Assembly: GCA_037127255.1 (NCBI GenBank)
Contig: JBANSL010000004.1
Location: forward strand, 2,852,001-2,916,000
Length of the DNA: 64,000 bases
DNA from: Persicaria tinctoria
Taxonomy: Eukaryota; Streptophyta; Magnoliopsida; Caryophyllales; Polygonaceae
Direction: 5' to 3'
The translations under genes and the position numbers were made by a program. Numbering within the stretch: the stretch's first letter is position 1; each line of letters begins with the position of its first letter. Of the stretch, positions 44,880 to 56,021 are shown piece by piece. A model generated the notes under the pieces. The model saw nothing but the letters and a program-made list of their open reading frames with translations. It searched no databases and was not told the origin of the DNA.

Positions 44880-46730
44880 TATCAACACTCTCGCCCTAAA
44901 TTAAATATTAAAAATACTGTATTTTTTTTCAAACTAATCCATCACACTTTTTTTGGGATAAAATATTATTTTTAAATTAAATAAAAACAATTTATCAAAT
45001 TAATTATCTTCTAACTTTATAATCGGATAATTGCAATTTAGATTGAATTAAATAGAACTGTTGATTTTATCTTATCTCATATAATCGGATAGATATAATA
45101 TCATATAAAAAAGATTAAATATATAATTAGAATTAGAATTCTTATCTATTTTTATTTTGAAATACATAAAAAGATGCACTATCTGACTATCTAATTGAAA
45201 ACTTATTTAATTGTTATATATAAAAAAAGATTATATAAAAAGATTATATACATATATAGATTTTGACTTTTAAAACTAAGGATGCTAGTTAACAGTAAAA
45301 ATGTTATGGTTTCAATGAAAAAGAACAAGTTCGAAAAAAGTTATGATTTAGTTTTTTTTTTTTTAAATTAAATTTTGGAAGAAAGAAAACTTTGTTTAGA
45401 AAAATTTAATTTAGATTTAGTGCATTTATTATTATATGTTAAACATAAAAATTAAAATTTACTCCATATTGTTTACTATTAATGCATATATTTTTAGAAT
45501 GAGATCTAATTAATTCTCCCTGCTTTATGTAGCGATAAATGATGAATTCAAAACCGGTCCACATTCAATGGAGTTGTGGGGAAACTCTACTATGTAGAGT
45601 TAATTTTCCCCTCACAAAAAATAATTGAAAAAATGTTTAGGTTGGTGGGCCCCGGGTTGGTGGGGTTGGAGAAAAAGATAGGGCAAGATCTTATCAAATC
45701 TACCCATAGAGTATTTAAAATATACGGGTAAAGATCACGTAGGGTTGAACTCCGTGAGGTTGGTAAAATTGCCTTATAGGAATCTATCGATCCTAAATAA
45801 TAAATTAAAAAATGACTAAACTAATTTAAATCTAAACCTTTTATTTGAAATCGAATGGTTATGATTTATCCTAACATAAAAATTTATCTCCTTCTATTCC
45901 GAAGAATCAAAGGTAACCAAAAGCAAAATACTGAATGCAGATAGAGATGTTCCTAAAGCTTCAACGGATCTGAGCATTCGAGTTGGGATTTGCAGGAGAT
46001 CGTCTAATTTCGAATTGCAAATTATTTATGCCGGTAAATTTGGGATATTAATTTAGACTATCCACGATGGAAATGTGCAAATGTGTATTTCTTAGACACT
46101 GTTGACCTCTATTGGTTGTTTTGGGTGTATACAAATGTACAATTTGATCATGTGATACGCAAATTTGAGCACATTATCTCCCCATGTGCATAAACATTTT
46201 ACAAAGACAATTTCATTAATTTATTTGTTTATGATTTGATTTTATTTTTTTATTTTAAAAATAAATTATATTTGAATGAAATATACCAAATACATATTTC
46301 ACTAATAGAGGAAATTACTGAAAACTAACTGACGTATAATATATTTTACTCATCTGGTATAAATGTAGACATTAAACGTTTTCATAATACATCAACATGG
46401 GATGATGGGCCATGAAAATGCCATTGATGGGCCAATAATTCTATATTTGGCTTGCCTAATGATTGCACCTATTTTATCAATATCATCATGTTCGCCTTAG
46501 TTTATGATTCAAAATAATTCTTAATATAAATTATTCAACCTTATATCTTAATTAGTAATAAATACATCTTTTTATACTCCATATCTAAGAAATAAGTACC
46601 AATTTATTTTAAATAAATTGATTTGAAAAATAATATTTTATAAAAAAAATTAACCTCTTTAAAAAAATGTGCCAAAAATCAAACAGAAAACCAGATACAA
46701 TGCAGGCAATATAACTTAGCAATATAAATT
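44880..46730. repeat. Upstream flank of LEA_2 unit, copy 8
   Basis: No gene. Collinear with 2280-3700 and 30455-31520. About 45556-45790 (ggtccacattcaatggagtt through ggtaaaattgcct) is extra and GC-richer, an insertion of unknown type. Near 46570-46690 is a decayed Stowaway-like piece. Confidence 0.65.
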
Positions 46731-46843
46731 TGATCCAACCAAATCAAATCTCACAATTTTGCTAAAAAACAAAAATAATTGAAAACCGAATTCAAAGATG
46801 GAAAATCACAACTGACTTGATAGGGAATCAGTCACCAACCAAA

Positions 46844-47581
46844 TTACCGGTAACCTTTCAATAGACAATCGACCTTCTGAGCCCTAGCCGCCGACCGGCC
46901 GGAGCAATCAATCACGACGTCCTCGCAGATCACATCCAGCCATGTTATTTTCCCCAAATGCCCGTTCAATATGACTCTGACGATCGCCTCTCCGGCCGCC
47001 AAGTCAGCCCTAACCGCCTCAACAAGCTCGGCCGCCAAGTCAGCCCTAACCGTCTCAACAAGCTCGGCATCGAAGTACGTCTGTCCGTATCGATCGGGCA
47101 CGGGCACCAGGCCAAAAGCCTCCCCGTGGACCAACTCCTCGCTGCCCGCGGTCAGGTTGAAGACGCCGGGCAGGCGGCTGCTGGCGATCGTGTGTTTGTC
47201 CTTCTTCACATACAATTTGAGGCTTGTCAGGTTGAGGGGGGGCCCGTCGGGGCGAGGGTTGCCGGCCCGGATGCCGACTTCGATGATGCTGCAGACGCGG
47301 CCGTCGGGGGTGGCGTTGTAGAATCTGACCGCCGTTGACTCGACGGCGACGGTCAGATACTTGCCGAGGTCAGGGGGCTTGACCGGCTGGGCAGGGGTTA
47401 AAACCAAGTACGTCAAGAAAACAAAGCTGGCCACGATGCAAAAGAATATGATTATGTCAGATCCCTTGGTATCGCTCGGGATTGGGATCGTGGATGGTGT
47501 TGTAGTCGTAGACATTGGAATCGACGCGTTCGCTTCAGAGCTTGCTCTCGGCTTTCTGAACAAGAAATAAAGCCACCACAT
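46844..47581 (-). CDS. LEA_2/NHL-like single-pass membrane protein, copy 9 (extended N-terminus)
   Basis: Intact, 245 aa. The ATG beside the palindrome starts a 22-residue extension (MWWLYFLFRKPRASSEANAS...) before the usual MSTTTTPST; the inner ATG at 47515 would give 223 aa. IPIPSD in the tail marks the subfamily of copies 9-11. Membrane span at about 43-62, then a longer PVKPPDLGKYL linker. The LEA_2-type domain reads RFYNATPDG, RAGNPRPDG and VFNLTAGSEELVHGE. A 36-bp duplication repeats 12 residues (ELVETVRADLAA / ELVEAVRADLAA). The C-terminus ICEDVVIDC...VDC is intact. The upstream promoter block is cut off at about 47640 and replaced by unrelated AT-rich sequence. Confidence 0.82.
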   Translation of the reverse strand: MWWLYFLFRKPRASSEANASIPMSTTTTPSTIPIPSDTKGSDIIIFFCIVASFVFLTYLVLTPAQPVKPPDLGKYLTVAVESTAVRFYNATPDGRVCSIIEVGIRAGNPRPDGPPLNLTSLKLYVKKDKHTIASSRLPGVFNLTAGSEELVHGEAFGLVPVPDRYGQTYFDAELVETVRADLAAELVEAVRADLAAGEAIVRVILNGHLGKITWLDVICEDVVIDCSGRSAARAQKVDCLLKGYR

Positions 47582-47584
47582 TTG

Positions 47585-47598
47585 AAGCGACGTCGTTT
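47585..47598 (-). promoter_or_regulatory. Start-proximal palindrome of copy 9 (one mismatch)
   Basis: AAGCGACGTCGTTT, next to the outer ATG. This supports the outer ATG as the ancestral start position. Confidence 0.45.
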
Positions 47599-47798
47599 AC
47601 GGGATTGCTCGATCGACGACGCCGGTGGAAGCAAATCAGTTCGTTATTATCTTCTATATATATATACACAAGATACTAAAGCCAACGCTCCTTGATAGAT
47701 TTTGACTTTAAAAACTAAGGATGTTTGTTAATATGAAAAATGTTATGGTTCAATTTTTAAAAAATAGAAAAAAGATTTTTTAATTGATGAAAAAAGAA

Positions 47799-48339
47799 GG
47801 GAAAATGGCAGAAAACCACCCCTTAAATATGGGCTTTTGCAGAAACCCACCCCTTAAAATTGAAATTGCAGAAAACCACCCCTTAAATCCATTTTGGAGG
47901 TAAATCGCCACCCACAATCTTTTTTCCCGTTAGGTTTCCATTTAAAACGGTGAAAAGTCATTTATACCCCTCATTTTTAATGTTATTTTAATGAGAGCAA
48001 AGTGTATGAATTGAAATAAATTAATAAAATATATTTATCCATCCCGTTAGTGAGAGAAAAAGGTATTTTATTATATTAAAATAACATTAAAAATGATGGA
48101 TAAATATATTTTATTAATTTATTTCAATTCATACATTTTTTTCTCATTAAAATAATATTAATAGAGAGGGGTAAAAATGACTTTTCACCGTTTTAAACGG
48201 AAAACTAACGAGAAAAAAGGTTGTGGGTGGTGATTTACCTACAAATTGGGTTTAAGGGGTGGTTTTCTGCAATTTCAATTTTAAGAGGTGGTTTTCTGCA
48301 AACACTCATATTTAAGGGGTGGTTTTCTGCCATTTTCCC
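47799..48339. mobile_element. MULE-type MITE with long inverted repeats
   Basis: 541 bp. Perfect 9-bp target duplication AAAAAAGAA (47790-47798, 48340-48348). The arms begin GGGAAAATGGCAGAAAACCA at both ends and stay inverted for about 200 bp, including repeated accaccccttaaa words. The sister sequence at 2935 (tgaaaaaagaataagt) is the empty site. No coding capacity. Confidence 0.88.
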
Positions 48340-48348
48340 AAAAAAGAA

Positions 48349-49045
48349 CTAGTACGATTCCCGTGCCATGACGCATTTTTTTAAAACTTAAATATTATAA
48401 AATATTAATAAATTTTAAGATAAAAATCATATAAAAAAACTTTAGAACAAATGTATCTTATAATTATCTTAGAACATTTTTTTTTTTAAAACTTATATAA
48501 AGTATAATACATAAATATAGATATTTTAAATTACTCAGTAATAATAAAAAATAATAATATCAATATCATTATAACATTGTTTAAATGTGATGTGAATCAT
48601 GTGATATATTCAATGTTTTGAATTAAGCTCAATAATTAGTAAATAAATTTGAGTTAAGCCTAATAGTTATATTAGATTGAATTAAATGTTTTGAATTAAG
48701 TGTAATAGTTAGTAAAATTAAAGAAAAAGAGAATTAAATGAAAAGGAAGAAAAAAGGATAATTAAAGAAATTTTAAAAAAAATGGCAACAAAAATGATTG
48801 GTCAAGACTCTTAAAATGTCACTAAAATTGACATATCATTATAAACTCTTCTAAATTAAGAGTTTATATAGATATACAGATAGATATTAAAATTAAAGAA
48901 AAAAGAGAATTAAAGGGGAAAAAATGAAGAATTAAAGAAAATCAAAGAAAAATGGCAAAAAGAAAATGATCGGTCAAGACTCCTAAAAATGTCTCTAAGA
49001 TTGACACATCATTCTAAACTCTTCTAAATTAAGAGTTTATACAGA
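48349..49045 (-). mobile_element. Small non-autonomous Helitron
   Basis: 697 bp on the minus strand from TC (49045) to a GC-rich 3' end (ccgtgcc/tgacgca) and CTAG at 48349-48352, between host A (48348) and T (49046). Host sequence resumes with the unit words aaagttatgatttag. Its body is shared with 28371-28752 and partly with 56022-56443. No coding capacity. Confidence 0.65.
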
Positions 49046-50018
49046 TACAAATATTTTGACAAATTAAAGTTATGATTTAGTTTGTTTAAAAAATTAAAAT
49101 TTGAAAGAAATAAACAATGATATATATATATATATATATATATAAATTATAATTTAGATTAATTTATTATGTTTATTATTATATGTTAAACACACAATTA
49201 ATATAATTTTAAAATATTAAGGTAACATATTCAATATACAAGACGAGACATGTATTAAGGTATATTAGGATAAACATTAAATATATTATCTAGTTAATTT
49301 ATGATAGTTTAAATTTAATCTTATAGAACACTTTATTATGAATGCAAATGCGGTTTTCACCAACTATTTCTCGATATGGTATTTGAGCTTTTAGCCTAAT
49401 AGTTTCGATCCTCCTCAAAATTGCCTCCGAGCAATCTATATATCTTTGGCTTCGGCCACTAAAAAAAAAAAGGCCTCCGTACAATCCAACCATGGCTTAA
49501 GCCATCACAAAATCGCCTAAGGTTAAACTTCTATGATGTACTTCAGCCATACAAAACTAATTAATTGTCTTATAAAAACAAAAAAAATTGGCTTTTGCAA
49601 ATACAAACTTCGACTCCGGCGGGAGCCAAACCATCGACATATATAGTTCAACGCTTTTACCATTTGTAGGCCTTTTCATTAAAAAAGACGAAGGGACAGG
49701 GAAATAAAGATGTTGATCCATGCAATTTTGAAATTTTGACATTTTCACCGTCCGTCGCCCCTTTCATCCTCATCAAAACTATCTAATGGCTATCGGCGCC
49801 ATGCCACTCCTGATTCCACCACCTTCGTTGATTGAAAACAAAATTTCATTTGCCTTCGCAATCAGAGAGGGTCAAGCACCCTCCTCCAAGTCTTCAACTG
49901 CGGCTACTGGACCGTCCACACAGCCGTTGCCCACCAATCTACCACCACTTGTTAGTTTGGTTCGATCCACATCGACCTTAATTTAAACCCGCTCTAATAC
50001 CAATGGTAAAATTTATAT
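49046..50018. other. Unit flank and unassigned DNA
   Basis: To about 49210 this is LEA_2 upstream flank. The remainder has no supported gene; the frame at 49786-49986 (66 codons) lacks any known domain. From about 49985 (aaacccgctctaataccaat) the distal unit flank resumes. Confidence 0.5.
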
Positions 50019-50023
50019 TCGAT

Positions 50024-50634
50024 TGATGATGCCCGAAATATAAATAATGATATTCACTAATATCATAAATAAATAAGGTTCCCCGCTATATAAATAGAAC
50101 CTTATAAGCATAAAGAATGGGCAAATACAAATCGAGGTACAGACTTAAGACGTCCGCGGACTCTAAACCGCCCGTGGCTCCAAGGTGTTTGCCATGACAC
50201 TTGGCATTCATGCCTCCCACCCACATGTGATAAGGCATGTGACACTTGGCATTCATGCCCCCCACCCACATGTGATGAGGCATGTGACACTTGGAGACAG
50301 ATGGGCTTGCATGAAGGATTCTAAGTACTATAAATAAGATGTCGAGGCCTCATTATGAAGGGTCGGAAACGGGGATCGGATGAGGCTTAGGCCGGATTCC
50401 CTAGCCGTGAGCCCCCTTCTCAAGCGGGATAAGTCTCGGCTAGACCGACATTTGATAGAGCCTTACAGGGAGGACGGTTGTCCGCGAGTGGCTTGAGCTC
50501 GGATCGGCACAGGTTGGGTACGCCGACGGTAACCTCGTCGCGCGTCTCAGGTAAGCCCGATCGTCTGAGCTCACCCGCGTCCAACTAGATCCCGGAACCC
50601 GCCGACACGGGATTCTGAAAATCGGGCTTCGTCA
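50024..50634 (+). repeat. 5' LTR
   Basis: TG...CA-bounded 611 bp. It contains an inner tandem of tgacacttggcattcatgcc with ccacccacatgtgat (about 50197 and 50241) and a TATA-like tactataaataag at about 50328. Confidence 0.9.
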
Positions 50635-50635
50635 C

Positions 50636-50652
50636 TGGCGCCGTCCGTGGGG
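50636..50652 (+). promoter_or_regulatory. Primer-binding site
   Basis: TGGCGCCGTCCGTGGGG, one base after the 5' LTR, is the common plant Gypsy-type primer site form. The matching tRNA cannot be assigned with confidence by eye. Confidence 0.7.
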
Positions 50653-50788
50653 ACTCCTCACGCTAAGAGGTAAACAAGATTTGTACGTGCTAAGTTATAA
50701 ATCATCAGAATTTTCAATCTCCTAAAAATAAAAGGGAAATATATATATAAGCCAGCCAAGGAGCGGACTACTAACTGCTCTATATCTA

Positions 50789-51304
50789 GGACGCTGGAGC
50801 TTGCTCCGCGTCGGGCATCCGGTCGTAGGGCTAGCCTCCCGGATCGATTATTTTATTAAGTCCCAGGACGCTCGAGCTTGCTCCGCGTCGGGCATCCGGT
50901 CGTAAGGCTAGCCTCCCGGATCGATTACTTTATTAAGTCCCAGGACGCTGGAGCTTGCTCCGCGTCGGGCATCCGGTCGTAGGGCTAGCCTCCCGGATCG
51001 ATTATTTTATTAAGTCCCAGGACGCTGGAGCTTGCTCCGCGTCGGGCATCCGGTCGTAGGGCTAGCCTCCCGGATCGATTACTTTATTAAGTCCCAGGAC
51101 GCTGGAGCTTGCTCCGCGTCGGGCATCCGATCGTAGGGCTAGCCTCCCGGATCGATTATTTTATTAAGTCCCAGGACGCTGGAGCTTGTTCCGCATCGGG
51201 CATCCGGTCGTAGGGCTAGCCTCCCGGATCGATTATTTTATTAAGTCCCAGGACGCTGGAGCTTGCTCCGCGTCGGGCATCCGGTCGTAGAGCTAGCCTC
51301 CCGT
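50789..51304. repeat. Minisatellite A, 77-bp unit
   Basis: About 6.7 copies starting at 50789, 50866, 50943, 51020, 51097, 51174 and 51251. The unit opens GGACGCTGGAGCTTGCTCCG and includes a cctcccggatcgatta block. Copies are nearly identical. Confidence 0.93.
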
Positions 51305-52062
51305 GACGCTGGAGCTTGCTCCGCGTCGGATCTCTGGTGGACGCATTGAGCTCCCAGATCGACACTTCGTCCCGAGACGCTGGAGCTTGCTCCGCGTCGG
51401 ATCTCTGGTGGACGCATTGAGCTCCCAGATCGACACTTCGTCCCGAGACGCTGGAGCTTGCTCCGCGTCGGATCTCTGGTGGACGCATTGAGCTCCCAGA
51501 TCGACACTTCGTCCCGAGACGCTGGAGCTTGCTCCGCGTCGGATCTCTGGTGGACGCATTGAGCTCCCAGATCGAAACTTCGTCCTGAGACGCTGGAGCT
51601 TGCTCCGCGTCGGATCTCTGGTGGACGCATTGAGCTCCCAGATCGACACTTCATCCCGAGACGCTGGAGCTTGCTCCGCGTCGGATCTCTGGTGGACGCA
51701 TTGAGCTCCCAGATCGACACTTCGTCCCGAGACGCTGGAGCTTGCTCCGCGTCGGATCTCTGGTGGACGCATTGAGCTCCCAGATCGACACTTCGTCCCG
51801 AGACGCTGGAGCTTGCTCCGCGTCGGATCTCTGGTGGACGCGTTGAGCTCCCAGATCGACACTTCGTCCCGAGACGCTAGAGCTTGCTCCGCGTCGGATC
51901 TCTGGTGGACGCATTGAGCTCCCAGATCGACACTTCGTCCCGAGACGCTGGAGCTTGCTCCGCGTCGGATCTCTGATGGACGCATTGAGCTCCCAGATCG
52001 ACACTTCGTCCCGAGACGCTGGAGCTTGCTCCGCGTCGGATCTCTGATGGACGCATTGAGCT
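51305..52062. repeat. Minisatellite B, 71-bp unit
   Basis: About 10.7 copies from 51305 every 71 bp. It shares the gacgctggagcttgctccgc head with array A but has a different tail (ggatctctggtggacgcatt). A diverged single head recurs at about 52151. Confidence 0.93.
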
Positions 52063-53343
52063 GGGTGTCCGAGCCGGGGTCGCGAGAGCTTCAGGTAAGC
52101 CCGTTACACCTCTCCCTCGCGGAGATGGATCCCCATGCATTCCCCTCCGTGACGCTGGAACTTGCTCCGCGTTGGGTATCCGATTGGCGTGTATCGACTG
52201 ATTAAAACGATTTTAGGATCATATCTCTTCTATCGATCTTGCGTCTATCAATCTCATCAATTAACCCGGTTCATCCGCAGAGCAGCTCGGTCGCGAACTT
52301 AGTTGTGCCTGCCGATTTAATTGAACAAATCACAGTACCGTGGCTGCCTTATGGTAGCTAGCTCAGTTATGTCCGAGTATTCTCTCGCCGTAGAGCTGTA
52401 TGAATTAGCCACCTATTAATTGACGGATGCAAGTGCGTTTCAAACATAATTTACTATATAGTAATCAAGAAAGTATAAGGCTATATGCCTATATATATAT
52501 ATCCACCCCCAAGTATACTCATATACGCACAATTCGGGGGCGCGTCATGACCACAGGAGACTGTTGTCTCCGGGGGGGGTCGTCGTTTGCCCGCATAGGA
52601 GTGGTTGGGCGTAGAAGGGACTACCTATAGCAGCCTTGGCCTAGACTAAGGCTCGATCGCAGAAATTTGCCTCGAAAATATCCCGAATAAAGGCGGGGCG
52701 ACCACATGCCCAATTTACCTTGCATGAATTAAATTGTAGTCTGCAAAAAGATTATAAAAGTGCGGCCGGACCGAAAGCATGCCAATGAAGCGGTCAAACA
52801 AAACTCGCCACCGCGGATAAACAGAAAGAACAGGGTCCAAAGCGGATAAACAAAGCTCTCTCTCAACATCATGGGATGAACAGCCAAGACAACGACTAAA
52901 CCCGCCGCAGATAGAGTCCGGCGCGAGCAAGGACCAGCACAGCAAGACCCGTCAAACAAATCCCGCCGCGGATGGCGTCCAGCGCTGACAAAGTCATCAG
53001 CAGAGCTCATCGCGTATGAGGTCCGGCATGATCGACACATCGGCGTGAATGGAAACCCTCCATCACAGATGCAGGCTGATAACTATGTACAAGCCGTTGA
53101 AGAAAGAAAGAAAGAAGAGGGGAGTACCTCTGAATAGTCGTCCACGTCGGAAAAAGAGGAAGAGAGCGGCTGGCAGTTTCGAGAACCAAGCTTCAGCCCA
53201 CTCTCTTGGGCGTATCCACGATGGCCCAACTTCCACAAGAATGACCCAAAGCACAGAAAGACATATTTTCAAATGATAAGTGCTAGAGGAATACTAAAGA
53301 ATAAAATACATGAGTCGCCCGATCAAAAGACAATCTCCGCCGC
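52063..53343. other. Unique interior of the LTR element
   Basis: No gag, protease, reverse transcriptase or integrase motif in any frame. Short frames (up to 103 codons) show no known domain. Confidence 0.6.
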
Positions 53344-53715
53344 GGAGGGCCTCCGCTTGTAGCTTTATGAGCTCGCGGAGATAACTCTTAAATGAGTATA
53401 AACTAAGTCCCTCTCGAGTGATGGAGGGCCTCCGCTTGTAGCTTTGTGAGCTCGCGGAGATAACTCTTACATGAGTATAAACTAAGTCCCTCTCGAGTGA
53501 TGGAGGGCCTCCGCTTGTAGCTTTGTGAGCTCGCGGAGATAACTCTTACATGAGTATAAACTAAGTCCCTCTCGAGTGATGGAGGGCCTCCGCTTGTAGC
53601 TTTGTGAGCTCGCGGAGATAACTCTTACATGAGTATAAACTAAGTCCCTCTCGAGTAACGGAGGGCCTCCGTTGGTAGCTTTGTAAGCTCATGGAAATAA
53701 AACTAAGCCCCTCTC
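53344..53715. repeat. Minisatellite C, 79-bp unit
   Basis: Four full copies and one degraded copy start at 53344, 53423, 53502, 53581 and 53660. The unit opens GGAGGGCCTCCGCTTGTAGC. It contains its own inverted pair (ggagggcctcc), so each copy can form a small hairpin. Confidence 0.93.
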
Positions 53716-53806
53716 GAACGAGGAATATGAATGAGAAAAGTGTGCATGTGATGCATCATTATCGAACCCCAGTTTAGTCACGACTTAACTGGAATTCGAG
53801 GAGTTG

Positions 53807-54417
53807 TGATGATGCCCGAAATATAAATAATGATATTCACTAATATCATAAATAAATAAGGTTCCCCGCTATATAAATAGAACCTTATAAGCATAAGGAA
53901 TGGGCAAATACAAATCGAGGTACAGACTTAAGACGTCCGCGGACTATAAACCGCCCGTGGCTCCAAGGTGTTTGCCATGACACTTGGCATTCATGCCTCC
54001 CACCCACATGTGATAAGGCATGTGACACTTGGCATTCATGCCCCCCACCCACATGTGATGAGGCATGTGACACTTGGAGACAGATGGGCTTGCATGAAGG
54101 AGTCTAAGTACTATAAATAAGATGTCGATGCCTCATTATGAAGGGTCGGAAACGGGGATCGGATGAGGCTTAGGCCGGATTCCCTGGCCGTGAGCCCCCT
54201 TCTCAAGCGGGATAAGTCTCGGCTAGACCGACATTTGATAGAGCCTTGCAGGGAGGACGGTTGTCCGCGAGTGGCTTGAGCTCGGGTCGGCACAGGTTGG
54301 GTACGCCGACGGTAACCTCGTCGCGCGTCTCAGGTAAGCCCGATCATCTGAGCTCGCCCGCGTCCAACTGGATCCCGGAACCCGCCGACACGGGATTCTG
54401 AAAATCGGGCTTCGTCA
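53807..54417 (+). repeat. 3' LTR
   Basis: 611 bp, same length as the 5' LTR, with about ten base differences and no indels seen. Confidence 0.9.
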
Positions 54418-54738
54418 TCGATTTCGATAATGAAATCAATTAAAATATAATCTAGATTTCAGACAATTCAAACCCTAATTCTATACTGAAAACTAATCTT
54501 GATCCATAAGTGCCTTCGCAGTGGAATAAGTGAACCGTTGATCTATTTCCTGACTATTCTCTCCAGTTGCAAACACACTTAATTAAGGAAAACTAGTAAC
54601 CGTACATATAATGAAGAGAGCAACATAAAATGAAACCTAGACACATGAGCCACATAAAATGTTTATAAATATTAAAACATATATTTCTTTTATTTTATGA
54701 TTGTTATTTAAAAGTTATTAATGAATAAAAGCTACGTA

Positions 54739-54959
54739 CTCCATCCGTTTCAAAATAAATGTCGTGCATGTTTTTTTAAGAGAGTAAAAACTCGATAAAA
54801 TATTTTTTTTATCATTTTTTTTTATGAATTAATACTTATTACTACAAAGTATCAATTTATAAAAATTTAATTAAAAAAATAATATTTTATAGAATTCTTA
54901 CCTCTTTAAAACACGTGCAAAAAGCCAAACAACAAACGTTTATTTTGAAACCGAGGGAG
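54739..54959. mobile_element. Stowaway MITE
   Basis: 221 bp with ends CTCCATCCGTTTCAAAATAA / reversed CTCCCTCGGTTTCAAAATAA, TA duplications at 54737-54738 and 54960-54961, AT-rich interior. Confidence 0.83.
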
Positions 54960-55129
54960 TATTAGATACAATGCAGGCAATATAGCAAAATAAATTTGAT
55001 CCAACCAAATCAAATCTCGAAATTTTGCTAAAAACAAAAATAATTGAAAACTGAATTAAAAGATGGAAAATCACAACGGTTCCCGTGAATATATTCATCA
55101 GCCGACCTGATAGGGAATCAGTCACAGCC

Positions 55130-55807
55130 CTACCGGTAACCTTCCACTTGACAATCGACCTTCTGAGACCTAGCCGCCGATCGGCCGGAGCAATCAATCA
55201 CGACGTCCTCGCAGGTCACATCCAGCCATGTTTTTTTCCCCCAAAACCCATTCAATATGACACTGACGATCGCCTCTCCGGCCGCCAAGTCAGCCCTAAC
55301 CGCCTCAACAAGCTCGGTATCGAAGTACGTCTGTCCGGAGCGATCGGGCACAGGCACCAGGCCAAACGCCTCCCCGTGGAGCAGCTCCTCGGTGCCCGCG
55401 GTCAGGTTGAAGACTCCGGGCAGACGGCTGGTGGCGATAGTGTCTTTGTCCTTGTTCACATACAATGTGAGGCTTCTCAGGTTGAGGGTGGGCCCGTCGG
55501 GGCCCGGGTTGCCGGCCCGGATGCCGATATTGATGATGCTGCAGACGCGGCCGTCGGGGGAGGCGTTGTAGAATCTGACCGCCGTTGACTCGACGGCGAC
55601 GGTCAGATACTTTTCGAGGTCAGGGGGCTCGACCGGCTGGTCAGGGGCCGTTAAATCCAAGTAGATCAAGAAAACAATGGTGGCCACGATGCAAAAGCCC
55701 GTGATTATGTCAGATGCCTTGAAATCGCTCGGGATTGGGATCGTGGATGGTGTTGTAGTCGTAGACATTGGAATCGACGTGTTTGCTTCAGAGCTTGCTC
55801 TCGACAT
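55130..55807 (-). CDS. LEA_2/NHL-like single-pass membrane protein, copy 10 (extended N-terminus)
   Basis: Intact, 225 aa from the ATG beside the palindrome, giving MSRASSEANTSIP before MSTTTTPST. The inner ATG at 55768 would give 212 aa. Same subfamily as copies 9 and 11 (IPIPSD). Membrane span at about 34-51, then QPVEPPDLEKYL. The LEA_2-type domain has RFYNASPDGRV and GIRAGNPGPDG, with sequons NAS and NLT. The C-terminus TCEDVVIDC...VDC is intact, and the helix motif is a single copy, unlike copy 9. TATA box and palindrome (one mismatch) are present, so this is the best candidate for an expressed member of the subfamily. Confidence 0.85.
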   Translation of the reverse strand: MSRASSEANTSIPMSTTTTPSTIPIPSDFKASDIITGFCIVATIVFLIYLDLTAPDQPVEPPDLEKYLTVAVESTAVRFYNASPDGRVCSIINIGIRAGNPGPDGPTLNLRSLTLYVNKDKDTIATSRLPGVFNLTAGTEELLHGEAFGLVPVPDRSGQTYFDTELVEAVRADLAAGEAIVSVILNGFWGKKTWLDVTCEDVVIDCSGRSAARSQKVDCQVEGYR

Positions 55808-55810
55808 TTG

Positions 55811-55824
55811 AAGCGACGTCGTTT
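55811..55824 (-). promoter_or_regulatory. Start-proximal palindrome of copy 10 (one mismatch)
   Basis: AAGCGACGTCGTTT, three bases upstream of the outer ATG, same variant as copy 9. Confidence 0.45.
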
Positions 55825-55897
55825 ACGGGATTGATCGACCGACCGACGCCGGTGGAAGCAAATCAGTTTTGCAATTGATGTGCGTCTTATACGAGTG

Positions 55898-55905
55898 TTT
55901 AAATA
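55898..55905 (-). promoter_or_regulatory. TATA box of copy 10
   Basis: TATTTAAA on the minus strand, about 91 bp upstream of the ATG, in the conserved GGCTATTTAAACAC context. Confidence 0.5.
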
Positions 55906-56021
55906 GCCGACTACTCTCCCCCTAAATTCAAAAATTCAAAATACTGTATTTGTTTTTTCAAACCCGATGTTATCCGATCTAGATTGAATTATTAGATAAT
56001 TGCAATTTAGATTGAATTAAA

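Larger units (their letters stand above)
50024..54417 (+). mobile_element. Non-autonomous LTR retrotransposon packed with minisatellites
   Basis: 4394 bp. Direct LTRs of 611 bp each, beginning TGATGATGCC and ending CTTCGTCA, are flanked by the 5-bp duplication TCGAT (50019-50023, 54418-54422). The primer-binding site TGGCGCCGTCCGTGGGG lies at 50636, as in many plant Gypsy-type elements, and a purine-rich stretch precedes the 3' LTR. I count about ten substitutions between the LTRs (about 98% identity), so it is young. The interior has no gag or pol. It is GC-rich and dominated by three tandem arrays, so replication must depend on proteins from elsewhere. The sister sequence at about 43918 shows the empty site. 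Confidence 0.92.

Noticed and set aside
51241..52004. Long repetitive minus-strand frames (up to 230 codons) over minisatellite B.
   Set aside because: The 71-bp unit is not a multiple of three, so the three frames rotate and repeat every three units. Openness is a by-product of a stop-free repeat.
50789..53715. CRISPR-like regular repeats.
   Set aside because: Units are contiguous 71-79-bp tandem repeats without spacers, in a plant LTR element.
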